Shown in pieces: positions 44,476 to 56,319 of a stretch of 64,000 bases of DNA (positions are counted from its first letter, which is position 1; every line of letters starts with the position of its first letter). Where the stretch lies: assembly GCA_014218235.1 (NCBI GenBank), contig CM024757.1:152347371-152411370 (forward strand). Direction: 5' to 3'. The translations under genes and the position numbers were made by a program. The notes under the pieces were generated by a model. The model was given only the letters and a program-made list of their open reading frames with translations. It did no database searches and was not told the origin of the DNA. The stretch comes from Colocasia esculenta (lineage: Eukaryota; Streptophyta; Magnoliopsida; Alismatales; Araceae).

Positions 44476-46006
44476 CTATACATCCTGTCTGCACACCGGG
44501 CATGAGCCATGCTTCACCAGCCACTTGTCTACACACAACAAGTGAAATGTATGCGAACATATTGGCAAGCTCCTGACCGTGTCGCCTACTTCAATATCCT
44601 GTTACAACCAACATAGTTTAATGCAATTTAGCTCCTAAAGTCACGATAGAAACTCCTAAATGTACATCTTAGGCGCAAAGTGAACGCATCGGGGGAATAG
44701 AATGCTTATAAACTGGAAATAGATAGAGAATCATTAACATTAAAGGCCAGGTCTCATAATTTGCTTTGCTAGAAAAAGTATTTCACTTGCAAAATAAATA
44801 CGTATTTGAAAAAATTAACTGAATTAATAGGGTTTTTAGACAGTCACTACCATCATAATTAGGGAAACCATGATACTCGACTATAACTACTCACAATCTC
44901 AAGTTCTTCGGTGAGCATCACAGAGAAGTACAAATAAGCTCTCCAGCTTTTACAGAGAAAAGCCCAAAGTTGGCAATTATCCCATAAATGTGTAGTTGAA
45001 ATCCCAAAGTCTAAAAATATCCACAGAAGCCTAATGTTGTCAGTTATCTGAGCAAGAAGAAATGAATATCCATGGTCAAGATTCACAATAATCATGCTTA
45101 AAAAGTGAATGGTCTCAATTTCGGTGCAACGAATAAATCTAAACTAATTATTTTGAGCAGTAGTAATAGTCAAACAATGGAGAAACTACGCTCACGAAAC
45201 CATTCTTGTTGTACACTAGCCAACATTTGATCATCATCATCAGAGCCTTATCCCATTTTTCAGGGTTTAATATATATCCCAAAATCCCAGCTAAAACTGT
45301 GTCCTTAAACCTAGAAAGATGATTTCCTATTTTAGTTCTTTCTTTAGAGTTATTGCCATTATCTACTCAAATATAATTGCACTTTATAACTGTCGTTAAA
45401 CTCAGAAGAATGGTGTACATGTCCAAACCATCTAAGCATATTTTTTATAAACTTAATGTCAAGTGGAGCTAGCTAAATCCTCACATAGGTATTTTGTTCC
45501 GAGTCTTTTCCTTTCTACTCATTCCACATGTTCATTGCAATATCTTCTTTGACATATATTCTTTTCTCGCCAGTTAGACATTCAATCCTACACAACATAA
45601 GAGGTCTCACAACAACCTCCATTAGATACTGAAAACAATGAGTTTACCTGTCATGATGTCCAGGTATATCACCCAGCAGCATAAAGTTCAGGCAGTCAAC
45701 AAAGCATGAGAACTAAGTAGCAGAATTTTCAAAGTGTTAAAAACTTTAAAATGCCAATTGGTCAGTCTGGAGAGTAATCAATACATAAAAAATTACATCA
45801 TCTATCTTGAATGAGTTCAACTCTGTGAAAAGTGATATCACCTGTAAACAAATTGTGCAGAGGGTACTTTCACCATGGACGTCACCAAGTCCATTGGTAA
45901 TCACATGGCAAGGAAGTTTCTTCAGAGACTCGCTTGAGAGACCTCGGGATGGAACTTCTCCAAATATATCATGTACTTCATCATTTCCCAAATCTGAGAT
46001 GCTGAT
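44476..46006 (-). CDS. RING-H2 finger E3 ubiquitin ligase, NEP1-interacting-protein-like (last two exons)
   Basis: Two exons on the minus strand. Exon A (46006-45842, 55 codons) is preceded by a pyrimidine-rich AAACAG acceptor and followed by GTGATA. Exon B (44598-44476) is preceded by GTAACAG and ends at TAG 44476-44478. The phase is 0. Exon A has GLSSESLKKLPCHVI and the first RING cysteines CTICLQ. Exon B has LPICSHTFHLLCVDKWL and CPVCRQDV, completing a C3H2C3 RING-H2. The SLKKLP block before the RING and the very short tail after it fit the NIP/NIPL group of membrane RING proteins, which act as E3 ligases. The upstream exons with the membrane segment were not found in the window, so the gene is partial here or separated by insertions. 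Confidence 0.75.
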
Positions 46007-46125
46007 CTGTTTAATTCCAATCATCAGAACCAAAAAACAATGAAAAATGCAGGTGATAAGACTGATTTGTGGCATTGTCAAAAACTAGTTGAAAGCAGAT
46101 CTAATATTATAGTCACCATCTGCCT

Positions 46126-46500
46126 CATGGAAGGTGGATTCAGATTGGCTGTTACAGCTGACCATCAGGAAGTCAGGCCAATACTTAAAAATCCATAAAA
46201 ATCAGACTATTTCAAAAAAGAAAAGAAAAAGAAAAGGAGGGGGCTGGTGAAGAAGGTGTAAGTTGGGCATGGGGAAGGGGGAGGGGGGAGAGGGCAGATT
46301 GAGAGGTGGGTGGGGGGGGGGGGGGGGTTGGGGCGCTCTTTTTTGCTTTTCATTTGAAAGCCTTGATTGACTGGATCCAAGCCAATCTGGCCAGAATTTT
46401 CCAATCCTGACCCCAACTCCCCCAAACTCAGATCGGCACACAGCGATCCTGAGCAAAATTGGCCGACTCCAATCTGGATCGGCCAATTCTACCTTCCATG
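46126..46500. mobile_element. hAT-type MITE, 375 bp
   Basis: Ends are CATGGAAGGTGGATTCAGATTGG (left, first 9 bases shared) and, inverted, CATGGAAGGTAGAATTGG (right). Flanking octamers are ATCTGCCT (46118-46125) and ATCTGTGT (46501-46508), 6 of 8 identical, the size expected of hAT. The interior holds GGATCGGCC-like subterminal repeats and a 16-G run (46312-46327). The ends match the hAT element at 62672. It lies about 120 bp upstream of the RING exon, in what should be an intron. Confidence 0.7.
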
Positions 46501-47761
46501 ATCTGTGTTAATAAAAAATTAGAAAATTAGCATATAAAATTGCAATCAGAATGACATCCTGGCAAGTCAATACTTGAATTTAAACTCAATGCAAATAAAT
46601 AGAGGGAAATTAATTGAAAAATAGTTCAAATAAACCACAAGCAATTAGTCACTCAGATAATAGCATTGGCAACTAGCCACCCACATAATAGCATTGAGTA
46701 TCTTCAGAATCTTAACAGATTGTTCCTCTTTAACTGTTTGTTAGCCTGATATGCGTTCCTTTACTTCTGGAGAAGAGCAAACTGATGAATGCAATAAAAA
46801 TTGAATATTGCAACGTCTTTGCATGCGACCTCTTTAACATCTCTCCAATAGGCCAAGGCACAAAATATTTACTTGAGCATCAACCTGCATGATATAGTCT
46901 TCTGAAGATGAGGAAGCATGGTCCACTACCTTCCCTGTTTTGATTCAAGGGCTTCTGAATCCTACAACTTCCACTGCCTCAAGTTGACTTTCATCTCAAC
47001 CCAATGAGAACCTGAATGGTATATAATATCTAACTGCATATGCACACTGTCCACCATGAGCGACTGTAATTGTTGATTACTGCAGTCTAAGTGGAACATG
47101 GATTTATATTTCCTCCTCACCTTGCCTGTATAAATCCTGTTCATCATATCCACATCTATCCTTCCATTTTATTCCTCTTTATGCCATCACAATGCCATGA
47201 TCATCCCAGATTTCTATACTGGAGCCCATATAGCTAACCATTTTGTACTATTGTGTCACAAAGAAACATAGTCATCATCTTCAAAATTGACTTGTGCTCT
47301 CTTTAATGAAACCTTGGTGGAATTTAAATGAGGTCAGGACAAAAAAGAAAGGCTCAGATTTCTGTGTGAGGTAAATTAACACTCCTTAACAGAGCCATTT
47401 TGATACGGTTTTAGAACTTGGCCTGTCTCTGTGAACTAGCTGGTTCCAACTCAGTTTTGGGCCAACAAGTGGGCCTCCGTCTCCCTGCTTTTGTTTTAAA
47501 TGGAATAGTGATGTATAATGATCAGCACATCCTGCAAGCAAACAACCACCCTCAATTCAGTTCTGGTTGTGTTCTCTTGATTAAACCAGTTTTGTTGTGG
47601 TTTTATGCTTAGCTCATCTCTATCGGATAGCCTGTTCAGGTTTTAAATGAAAAGTGGCAACAAAATCATTTAAGAAATGTATTTGCACACATATCATCAC
47701 TTTGTCAAATGTTGTAGAAATGCAACTCTAGTTAAGTTTCATCAAGAGAAAGGAGAATATT

Positions 47762-47821
47762 CTCTCTCTCTCTATATATATATATAAACATATATTATCT
47801 AGCTATACACACACACACACA
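47762..47821. repeat. CT, TA and CA microsatellite cluster
   Basis: A CT run is followed directly by a TA run (47774-47788) and, after AAACATATATTATCTAG, a CA run (47808-47820). Confidence 0.9.
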
Positions 47822-49365
47822 AATTATGTTACATCTGTTAGTTGACTATAGTCTATAGATAGAAATACACTTATCATAAGTATCGTTTTATAACAGTAAA
47901 AATAATATGTACCATTAAAACATTCTCTTTGGCACCATACTTGGGGTGCCTGTGAATGACATCAGAATGGGAGACCCACCCTCCCCTCTCTCTCCACAGG
48001 CACCCACAGGGTGAAAGCCCTCCCTCTCTCTCACATGTTCAATAGTAAGCTAGCCTTGTTAAGTTCCAGGTACTACCTGATCCATATAACAGACCTGATC
48101 TTTCAGAAGACAATAGGCGAACCACAACCAAAAGGAACCATCTACTGTGGCATTCAACATTATATAATGACAGCATTCTTTAAAATCCGTAGCTTTTGAG
48201 CCTTAGACTACACTTTCCAAATGTAGAAACTTGCTCATATGCCATGATACTAACTCCTAGATTGACATTATTGGCATTACACTACTACTTTATGTTAAAG
48301 ATCTCAATCTTGAGAATTGGAGGGAAATTAAGCATTATTTCCCAGGCTGGAAATCCATTAGCGCATAATCATAATCCTGGGAACTCTGGAATTGAGCAAT
48401 TTCTCCCAACTGCATACCATGGATATCTTCATCCTGCCCTTTATAACCCAGAACCTTCTCTTATCTTAAAGGTGAATGACTTCTGCTGAGTATCTCTTTT
48501 GCATCAACCTTTTTAGGTGGATCACCACTTTTTTCGAAGCCAGTGTCTGGCCCTTCATTGGGTTGGAGCTAGTCCTGGGTCCAGCATTTGCTTCTTCACA
48601 CAAATATTGTTCCTGTTGTTGCAGCTGTGCTGACCACCACCATCAGCAATGTCTCCTTTCTCTGTCAGGTCATACATGGCATGCAGAACCAGGCTGCTGG
48701 GATGGATCAGAACAACACCGGTTGGAACTGGCCAGGATTGGCTTGGGAACGGGTCCGGAGCCTCAACTAACATTGCTGGAATGAGAAACGTTTCTGGTTC
48801 TGTGAATCTCGAGGTTACGTTGCAGACTCTTTTCAGGTGCCCATGAGACCATCTCTCTTCTGAAGCTTCAAAACATCAAGTCAGCCATGTTACTTCTGAG
48901 GTTATTTTAGTAAAATTTAGGGAAAATTACAATAATAACCCTCTTATGTTCATAATTGTAGAATTGTCATGCTTGTACTCATATTAGTTAAAATAACTAT
49001 TCTACATAAACATAAGTTAATAAATACACTTGCAGTTAACTTGCTTCAAAAACCACATGATGGTGCAACAATGGAGTACTTTTGCACTTATATTTACACA
49101 TAGGGTTATCTATTTGAAATTAATTTTAGAATTACTTATATCTTTACCCCTTAAAACTACAATTATTCTTGAGCATACCCCTAAAATCTTGACCTCAACA
49201 ATATAATCCATGTTTGATAAACATGCATTGGTTGTATCCCTTGGGCTAACTGGCCATTAAAATGTAAGAATGTAAGGAATATTCCACTAAAACACGGATG
49301 GAACTGTTAAATAGGGTTGAAAAGACAGATACCTTAAAAGGCTGGTGAAGGATTGATTGGCCATA

Positions 49366-49423
49366 AGTGAGAGAGAGAAAGAGAGAGAGGAAAGAGATAA
49401 AGAGAATGGGGGTGGTGGGAAGG

Positions 49424-49488
<65 letters not shown>

Positions 49489-49539
49489 TGCAGGAGATGG
49501 GAGGGGGCACCGGAGGGGGATCTCCCCTAGAGCACCAGA

Positions 49540-49577
<38 letters not shown>

Positions 49578-49814
49578 TGGGGGAGGTAGAAGGGATCTCC
49601 GCCTCCAACATTGGTGTGTAGGAGAGGATGCTGGACTGACCGAGCGAGTGAGAGAGAGAGAGAGAGAGAGAGAGGCATGCAAGGTTGGGGAGGGGTGCCA
49701 GATGAGGGAGTGGGGAGGGTGCCAATGTTTGTATTCATAGAGAGGGAGAGAGAGGGTTGTATGGAGAGAGGGTGTTGGAGGGGGATCTCCCCTTTGGCGC
49801 TAGTTGTTTGCATA

Positions 49815-49868
<54 letters not shown>
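49366..49868. repeat. Compound GA/TA/GT microsatellite with duplicated blocks
   Basis: GA runs at 49366-49390, 49456-49485, 49558-49574, 49650-49674 and 49837-49867, a TA run at 49425-49456, and GT runs at 49540-49558 and 49814-49838. The GGGGATCTCCCCT palindrome occurs at 49516-49528 and 49780-49792, each time ahead of a GT-GA tract, so a larger unit of about 265 bp was duplicated. Long ORFs here are artefacts of the repeats. Confidence 0.9.
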
Positions 49869-49870
<2 letters not shown>

Positions 49871-51576
49871 TATATTGGGGTTTTAAGTTGAGGGTAGGCT
49901 AGTCATTTCCATCTCTTAACCCAACCATAATTGGGTTTAGATGACAAAACCTAAAAGCAGGGGTTTTATGATGTAATAAACTCAAATACAGGGTGCATTT
50001 GTTAAGGTGAAGATTTTAGGGTATATGAGTTATTTTGATATATTTCAGGGTATACATGTAATTGCTCTTATGTTGATGTAATACGGTTATTTTTGCACTA
50101 ATAAAGTTGAGGAAAACTTGTTATCTATAGTTTGACTCTAATTCAAGTTAGTTTTATTTATCTGACGGCAGATTATGGTGTCTAAAGGGAAGGGTATTTT
50201 ACATGGATCTTTACGTAGTGAGGTCATATATCAATATGGTTCTAAGAATGGCATTTCTGAAAATATGCAGGTAAAAAGGGTTTTCAGGTTAGGGATGACT
50301 CCGACCCTCTCAGTCAGGAGACTCAGGACAAGTTATCCAGAGACTACCCTTCTTTCACACTTTGACCAGCAGTGGATTAGCTCTTTAGGCTATCTTGGAT
50401 TAAATCTTGTGCATTTCTTCTTTGTAGTTTGTTTGGGGCCCCAGTTAGCAGGTAGAAATGGGTTTGCTATTGACAAAAACACTCCTCCTTTCTCTTTAAA
50501 ATTGTCCCCACCATCGTTAGATAACAAAGTAGACTATATTTTCCTTTCAAAATATAATATATTTATCCATGTATAGGGAATGGTGAAATTAAGTTCCAAG
50601 GACAATCAAACACTTTCACATTTCAGGTAAAATATTTATAATTTTTCTGTAAGGATGTTTAAAAGAATATTTCTATTCCCAATCCCTTTCTCTAATGTGC
50701 TATTAAATGATATTTTTGGGAGATTTGCATGTGTTGAATTTTGTTTTCAAATCCTTTTTCTATAAGGCTAGCATGTTCCAATATTTATACAAGAACAAAA
50801 GAAGGTTCCCATCATTATTTTCATCACAGAGCACCCGCTTATTTATCTTCAGCATAGCTTTTTTCATTTTATCTTAGGAACGTCATCCCTCTCAATGTTT
50901 GTGTAAGAACAGGAGCACTTAAAATATTCATGGTATCATTGAAACACTTATTTTATTTTATTTTATCCCAAGTCACTATGAATTGGATGATGAAATAAGA
51001 GAAAAGAAAAGGCTGCAGCAAAGGACAGCCTGCAACTTCACATGCATACCACTTGGGTGATGTATGGAAAAGAAAGGGGGTTAAACCCTGAGTTAGCATT
51101 ATTCCCAGTCAAGAGGTGGAATATGGAACCTGGGTTAGCCCCGGTTGGCCAATTTGCTCCGGCTTAACTTGCGCCATGCACCAAACCACAATTTGGTTTT
51201 GTCCTGGGGTTAACCCAAGGATACATGTGGGATAACCTCCAAACAAAGAGGTGCTTATTGGATGGCATTACATTTGATCGCATGGGCTTTGAATAGAGAA
51301 GAGTTTCAAAGCTTCCAAAACAACAGATTACTGAAGCAGTTTGCTTTCTTATATAGGCATCGTAGGGAAAGGGTTTTGGCACTGAATAAGAGGGATTTTG
51401 TCAATTCTTAATTTTGAATGAGCTTTGTCCATAGTGTGCCACATTAACTTGGTGTGATTTCGTATAACAGCTGGTTTTTGAGGAATAATTTCTTTTCCAT
51501 AGGGAGTACTTTTGGACAGGGCTGGGAGGATCGGAATTTGGGGGGGGGGCGAATTGGGAAATTCCTGATTTGCCCC

Positions 51577-52212
51577 TGTTACTACAAGTGTAACGAGGGT
51601 CGGCTCCGGCCAAGAAAACGAAGCAACCACTGCCAAGGCGCTGGACTTGCCGAGCTCCTAACCTGCAAGACCACCGAGGTAGTTTGGTGGGCAGACACTT
51701 TGACGTTCAAGTTAGTAAGACGTCAGATTCTCGGGAAGACTCAGAGAGATTGCATACCTGTGCCAGTAGGGTGTCTGCCTCTTTTATAATACCCGTCTGC
51801 CTCAAATAACCATCGGACGAACCCGCAGATCCCGCGGAAGGTCTCCTTATCTTCCGCCACGCTGTTGCCGTAACCGCCATGGCCGACCTTAACAGATCGT
51901 GGCTTTAATGGCTGTCATTACTGAACGCACGACTCGATGCCATTATTACAACGGTTAATGCTTCGACTGTTATTCCAACCACGTTGTCGGGAATCTCGCG
52001 GACGAACCGAGCTTCAAGTCGGTTGGAGTAAGACGTCCTTAGCCGAGCTTGAGATGTCGGCCAAAGGCTAAAAGGAGATCGGTTCAGCCGACCTGGATCG
52101 TCGGTCTAGACGACGTGGTAATCAAGCCAAGGCCACGTCAGGACGTCATTGTTGTTCGCTGGGATCTCGACGGATCCAAGCTACATCCGAGATGCAAGAG
52201 ATCCCCGTATGA
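51577..52212 (-). mobile_element. 3' LTR of the Tat-type element, 636 bp
   Basis: Starts TGTTACTACAAG and ends CCCCGTATGA on the plus strand, so the terminal CA has mutated to GA. From 51601 onward it matches the 5' LTR over 612 bp without a net length difference. A TTTTATAATA box at about 51782 resembles a promoter. Confidence 0.85.
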
Positions 52213-53583
52213 TTGGTCCCTCAAGTTCATGTCGGACTACGTCGGTAGGCCGAGGTGAAGCCAATGTTTAGGAGATCTGAAATGATGACACATGGCCAAG
52301 GTTTGCCATATCGGATCTCGGCTTTGTCTCGGGAGGGTCACAGAGAAGAGATCTCGGAGAGATCTCGGTAAGATCTCGAGAGATCAGGATAACATAAAAG
52401 TGTGGATTACATAGGTTCACATAGATAATTCCTTAAGGAACATAAACAATTACATGCATTCCCAAGTCTCAACTGTGGATGACATAGGTTTACATCATGG
52501 TTTGCTGGAGCGGCGATTTGGACCGAATCCGGTTCGCCTTAATTCGATCCGATTCATATGAAATCGGTCCGATTCGCATAGGATTATTATATATATATTT
52601 AATATAACACAGGTAAATAAATAAAGAAACTAGAAAGTGAATTCTCATGAGTTTGGGTGATGATAGTTTATGTTTGACCAAATCTTGAGAGGTCTCAAAC
52701 AGACTGTATTGTCAGTAGGAGAGTGGCTCCCTTGGAGAAGTCACATGCACGTTTGACTTTTTTTACCGGACTTTGAGTTTTTAGTGTTCCATGTGGTTTA
52801 TTTGAATTATCAAATTTTTAGATAGGGTAAATTATGAGAGATTAGAAAGTTAGCATTTCGCTAAAATCACCAAAATCACGATTTTCTTCTTCGATGGGAG
52901 AGTTGACTTTTTATTGGTAAGAGATATGATTTTTTTGATATTTTTATTAGATTCAAATGGGAGGTCCTTCCTTATTTACATGTAATATCTTAAGTAAGTG
53001 TTAGTATATAAATGATATTCAGGTAAATAAGGGGATCCTGACAACCCTGCCTGAAGAGATCCTGACAACCCTACTTGACTTATCTCGGTCTTCTCGTTTC
53101 TCGGGAAGGAGCCGAGACCGATATTCTCGCGAGATTGCTTACCATGCACATGGCCTTGATAGCCCATGCGGTCTGCCACATGTCCTATCGCCAAATTAAT
53201 TGCGCCAGCATCATGATGGCTGGGTCTTTTTCGATTGTTGCGCGACATGAAACGTCACATCACCGCATCGGTTCTCGCACGGCATCATGGCAACTCATAC
53301 CTCATGCTCTGATTGGAATCCGGGACGGTATGTATGGTCCAACCAACGATTGCCACGTGCTCAAATCTCAATGGTTGATGGAGCTGATGAATTAAAGCCG
53401 TTGGATCGGCCTGGCCCCCCAGTCCTATATATAGGTTGGTCAGGGGCCGAAAGACGGGCCTTGCTTTCGCACATGAGATCTAGACGAGAAGAGCATCCGA
53501 CACCTAACGATCCGACGAGCTTCCTTCGTCCTCTCGGCGGCCGAGCTCCTCGATCTTTTGCTTGCTTCCTTCAGAGGTAAGCA
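52213..53583. other. 3' noncoding region of the Tat-type element with inserted sequence
   Basis: Contains a run of AGATCTCGG motifs (52310-52385) and an AT-rich insert-like stretch beginning CATGGTTTGC (52496) with GGTTCG/ATTCGG motifs, resembling the right flank of the element (61947-62341). Its far end was not found. GC-rich element sequence resumes near 53035 with a duplicated GATCCTGACAACCCT. Confidence 0.5.
53425..53435 (+). promoter_or_regulatory. TATA-like box ahead of the antisense ORF
   Basis: CTATATATAGG lies 149 bp upstream of the ATG at 53584, inside GC-rich sequence, at a spacing that suits a plant core promoter with a short 5' untranslated region. AGGTAAGC, a good splice-donor match, sits 7 bp before the ATG. 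Confidence 0.45.
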
Positions 53584-55531
53584 ATGAGCTCGTCTACTTC
53601 TTCCAATTCCTCGCCTGAGAGTTCTTCGACCGAGAGCACTTCTGTTTCTCGGTCCATGTCTCCTTCTTCTCGCCTTGCCGAGTCTAGGTCCTCCCCTACA
53701 AGTTCGTTCGACACTAGGTCGCCCAGGCTTGTCGTAGAGGAAGTTCCTCCTTCTTCGAACGATCCGAAGGTCTCCCCTAGAACATATGTTCCTCGCAAAC
53801 CTTCCGCACACACCTCAGGATCACGTCGTCAAGCTGATTCTGTTGTCGATGCCTCCTTCGAGGTCGACCCCGGAACCTTAAAGTGGGTTGGCACATACCT
53901 GGGTCTTCAATTCCCCGACGAGACCACCTTGTCGGTCCTGACAGATATCTGATCCCATCATTCGATGGAGCTCGGCTTCTACATATACATTGAAGCCATT
54001 CGAGCCGGATTTCGGTACCCACTACATCCATTCATCACTCTACTTCTTATTCATTTGGGAGCTGCTCCCTCGCAACTGACCCCCAACTTTTGGAGGTCAG
54101 TTGTTGGATTCCTTGCTATCTATGCTCTCTCCGGAGTCGAACCGAACAATCACCTTTTCTTCTATTGCTTCTCGATGAAGGCTTTCAACGATTGGTTGTA
54201 CTTCGCCTCTCAGACCGAGCGGCAAATTCTCGGCCGAACACCCTCCTCTGTCCATAATTGAAAGAGGAATTTCTTCTTCGTTTATTGCCCCTATGGGTGG
54301 CCATTCCCGACCACCTGGTCAGCAATGAACATTAAAGACAAAGCCTTCCAAGATCCCCTTCACTTCACGGAGGCCGAGCTCTCGGAATTCCACTCTTTAC
54401 AGGCGGTGGAAGCCCCCAACCTGTTCAGTCCGTTCGAGGGGCTCTTCAAGCTCATCGATGACGCTCGCAAAGGTCTGAAAACCCTTGATGTCGTTTTTTA
54501 TTGGTGGATGCTACCAGTTTCCAAAAACCTAATGCTTTCATCATGCAGGAATGGTCGACAAAGGGAAGAAGAGCACCTCCCTCGTCGAGGCAGCTACACA
54601 ACGACTCTTATCCCGAGGGTGTAAGAAGAGAGCGATGCACCCTCCGAAGTATGCTCGGGAGGAGGTCGATGCCGACATCAAGGTTGTCGGACCTTCTGTC
54701 ACTATACCCGAGCAACCGACAGAGAGCCATCCTCCGAGAAGGTCGCTCGAGCAACCCCGAGAGCAACCAATAGAGTCTGCAGGTATCCTTACCTCGCGCT
54801 CTCCCCAAGTGTCCCGCTCAACGCAGCCGAGGGAGGAAACTACCGCCACCGAGTGGGGTCGCCGATCGATCCCTCCTACTGCGAAGGCTCGTGCGTCGGG
54901 CTTGAAGGCGAACGACGTGGTCGAGGAGCTCTACCTCTCCATGTAAGACCAACTGACGATGGTCTGGGCCCTTCTTCAAAAGGCCAAGGTGACCTGCACC
55001 GGTGTTGCCTCGAAGATGGCCAATGCCCAGAAGAAGGCCGAGGAGGCTGCCAAAAGGGCCAAAGAGGCCGAGAAACGGGCCACCCAGGTTGAGAAGGACT
55101 TAGCCATCGCTCTGGAACGGGCTTCAAAGGCTGAAGACCTCGCTGCCTCGTTGGCAGTTTTTGCCGAGAAGCTCTGCAAGTCCAACTTGACCGAGAAAGA
55201 CGCCCACGACAAGACGAAAGCTCAGCTTGCCAAACTGGGCGAGGAGGAGCGCGCCAAGGCCATCGCCGACCATCGTGAATCCCAAGAGCTTAAAGAGGAG
55301 GTCGATAAGCTCTTCTCGGCAGGCTATGACCTCTATCTCGGGAGGCTCTGGGATCTCCACCCTGACTTCGAGGTGTCGGGATTGTCCTTAGACAACGAGG
55401 ATGAAGACGGGGAGGAAGCAGTCAAGGTCGCGCTGACTACTGCCATGGAAGAGAGCCTTGATGCCGCCGTGACGCCGTCATTGCGGAGCAAGGCACTGCG
55501 CCAATTGCCGAAGAGGGTGAAGTCGGCATGA
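53584..55531 (+). pseudogene. Antisense extra ORF of the Tat-type element ('putative gypsy type transposon' family), decayed
   Basis: Runs opposite to gag-pol. Frame 1 gives a Ser-rich N-terminus, then after a TGA (53950-53952) YIEAIRAGFRYPLHPF, LIHLGAAPSQLTPNFW and VVGFLAIYALSGV, the core of the 'putative gypsy type transposon' domain. A TGA at 54259-54261 interrupts it. Near 54550 the reading moves to frame 2, possibly through an intron ending TGCAG. A TAA at 54944-54946 follows, then a long Ala/Lys/Glu coiled coil (KKAEEAAKRAKEAEKRA) and AGYDLYLGRLWDLHPDF. The order of domain, coiled coil and acidic tail is that of the intact family. The function is unknown. Confidence 0.75.
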
Positions 55532-56319
55532 GCGACGTTGGCTTTGCTTCGGAGCTCGAGCCCGCGGCGTAGGAATTTTGTACTTATCTTTTGTAACTAC
55601 GGCCTTGGCTAAAAAGTTGAGGACATCTATACAAAGAAAGTACCTTTTTGGAAATTGCATGCTCTAAGTCGTCGGATTTCGAGAACTTACCCTTACGCAA
55701 ATTATCAAATTAAGAACTCACGTGGTGCTACTTAATTGTTCCGACGCGGTTGACCTATTTGCATGCTTTCCCAACGTCCGTAATGTATGTGTGACCCATG
55801 GGTCGGTCGAGCTAAGAGTGCCGGAGCGATCTCTTGTAAGCTCTATTAATCGTGCCCTCCATTGTCCACTCACGAGGTCGGAGCAACCGAGAGTTATAAA
55901 ACTCCTCGGTCTGTCTTTTCCAATGCTTCTAATCGTGGGATAGATGGTTATAAGATGGGCATCATCTCCGTCCGCTCACGTGGTCGGGACAGCCAAGGGC
56001 TCCAAGGCGGCCTCAAGCTGACTATGCCAACAGCTTAGAACGTGGGACAAGAAGAGTTTGGTCGTCCGCTCATGAGGTTGGGACATGAAAGCGCCGAAGC
56101 TGCCTTTCCAAGTTGTCACTAACACTTCAGACTGTGTGACGAGAAGAATCGTATCAACTCGTATTGTCGGGGACAGTCGAGTGCCGAAGTGACCTCACAA
56201 CTGACTCCTACCAACGCTAATACGACGTTTATAGACGACGATGCTATAAAGCGACTCGTCGATTTTTGGTCATTCAATTGTAATGAACTCATGAAAATGT
56301 GGAAAAACTGAATTAAACT
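55532..56319. other. Spacer between convergent ORFs of the Tat-type element
   Basis: No coding sequence. It contains irregular repeats of GTCCGCTCACG / CCACTCACGAGGTCGG (55865, 55965, 56060) in which GAGGT/GTGGTCGG(A/G)(A/G)CA motifs recur about every 95-100 bp. Confidence 0.5.

Larger units (their letters stand above)
46509..51571. other. Intergenic or intronic DNA, no confident gene
   Basis: Five kilobases with short ORFs but no recognised domain. 48540-48780 is more GC-rich and may be exon-like, but no frame shows a known family. 50175-50576 is a 133-codon open frame without recognisable motifs. The upstream exons of the RING-H2 gene should lie on the minus strand here but could not be identified. 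Microsatellites are listed separately. Confidence 0.5.

Noticed and set aside
46312..46327. 16-G run as a biological signal
   Set aside because: Long homopolymers are prone to assembly or sequencing error, and it lies in the loop region of a MITE.
48476..48784. Possible exon in a GC-richer stretch
   Set aside because: All three plus frames and one minus frame are partly open, but none gave a recognisable protein. Mentioned only within the intergenic entry.
49246..49886. Several ORFs of 70-160 codons
   Set aside because: They translate GA, GT and TA microsatellites into Arg/Glu, Ser/Leu or Tyr/Ile repeats.
50175..50576. 133-codon plus-strand ORF
   Set aside because: No motif, no splice context and average AT-rich composition. 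Chance cannot be excluded.
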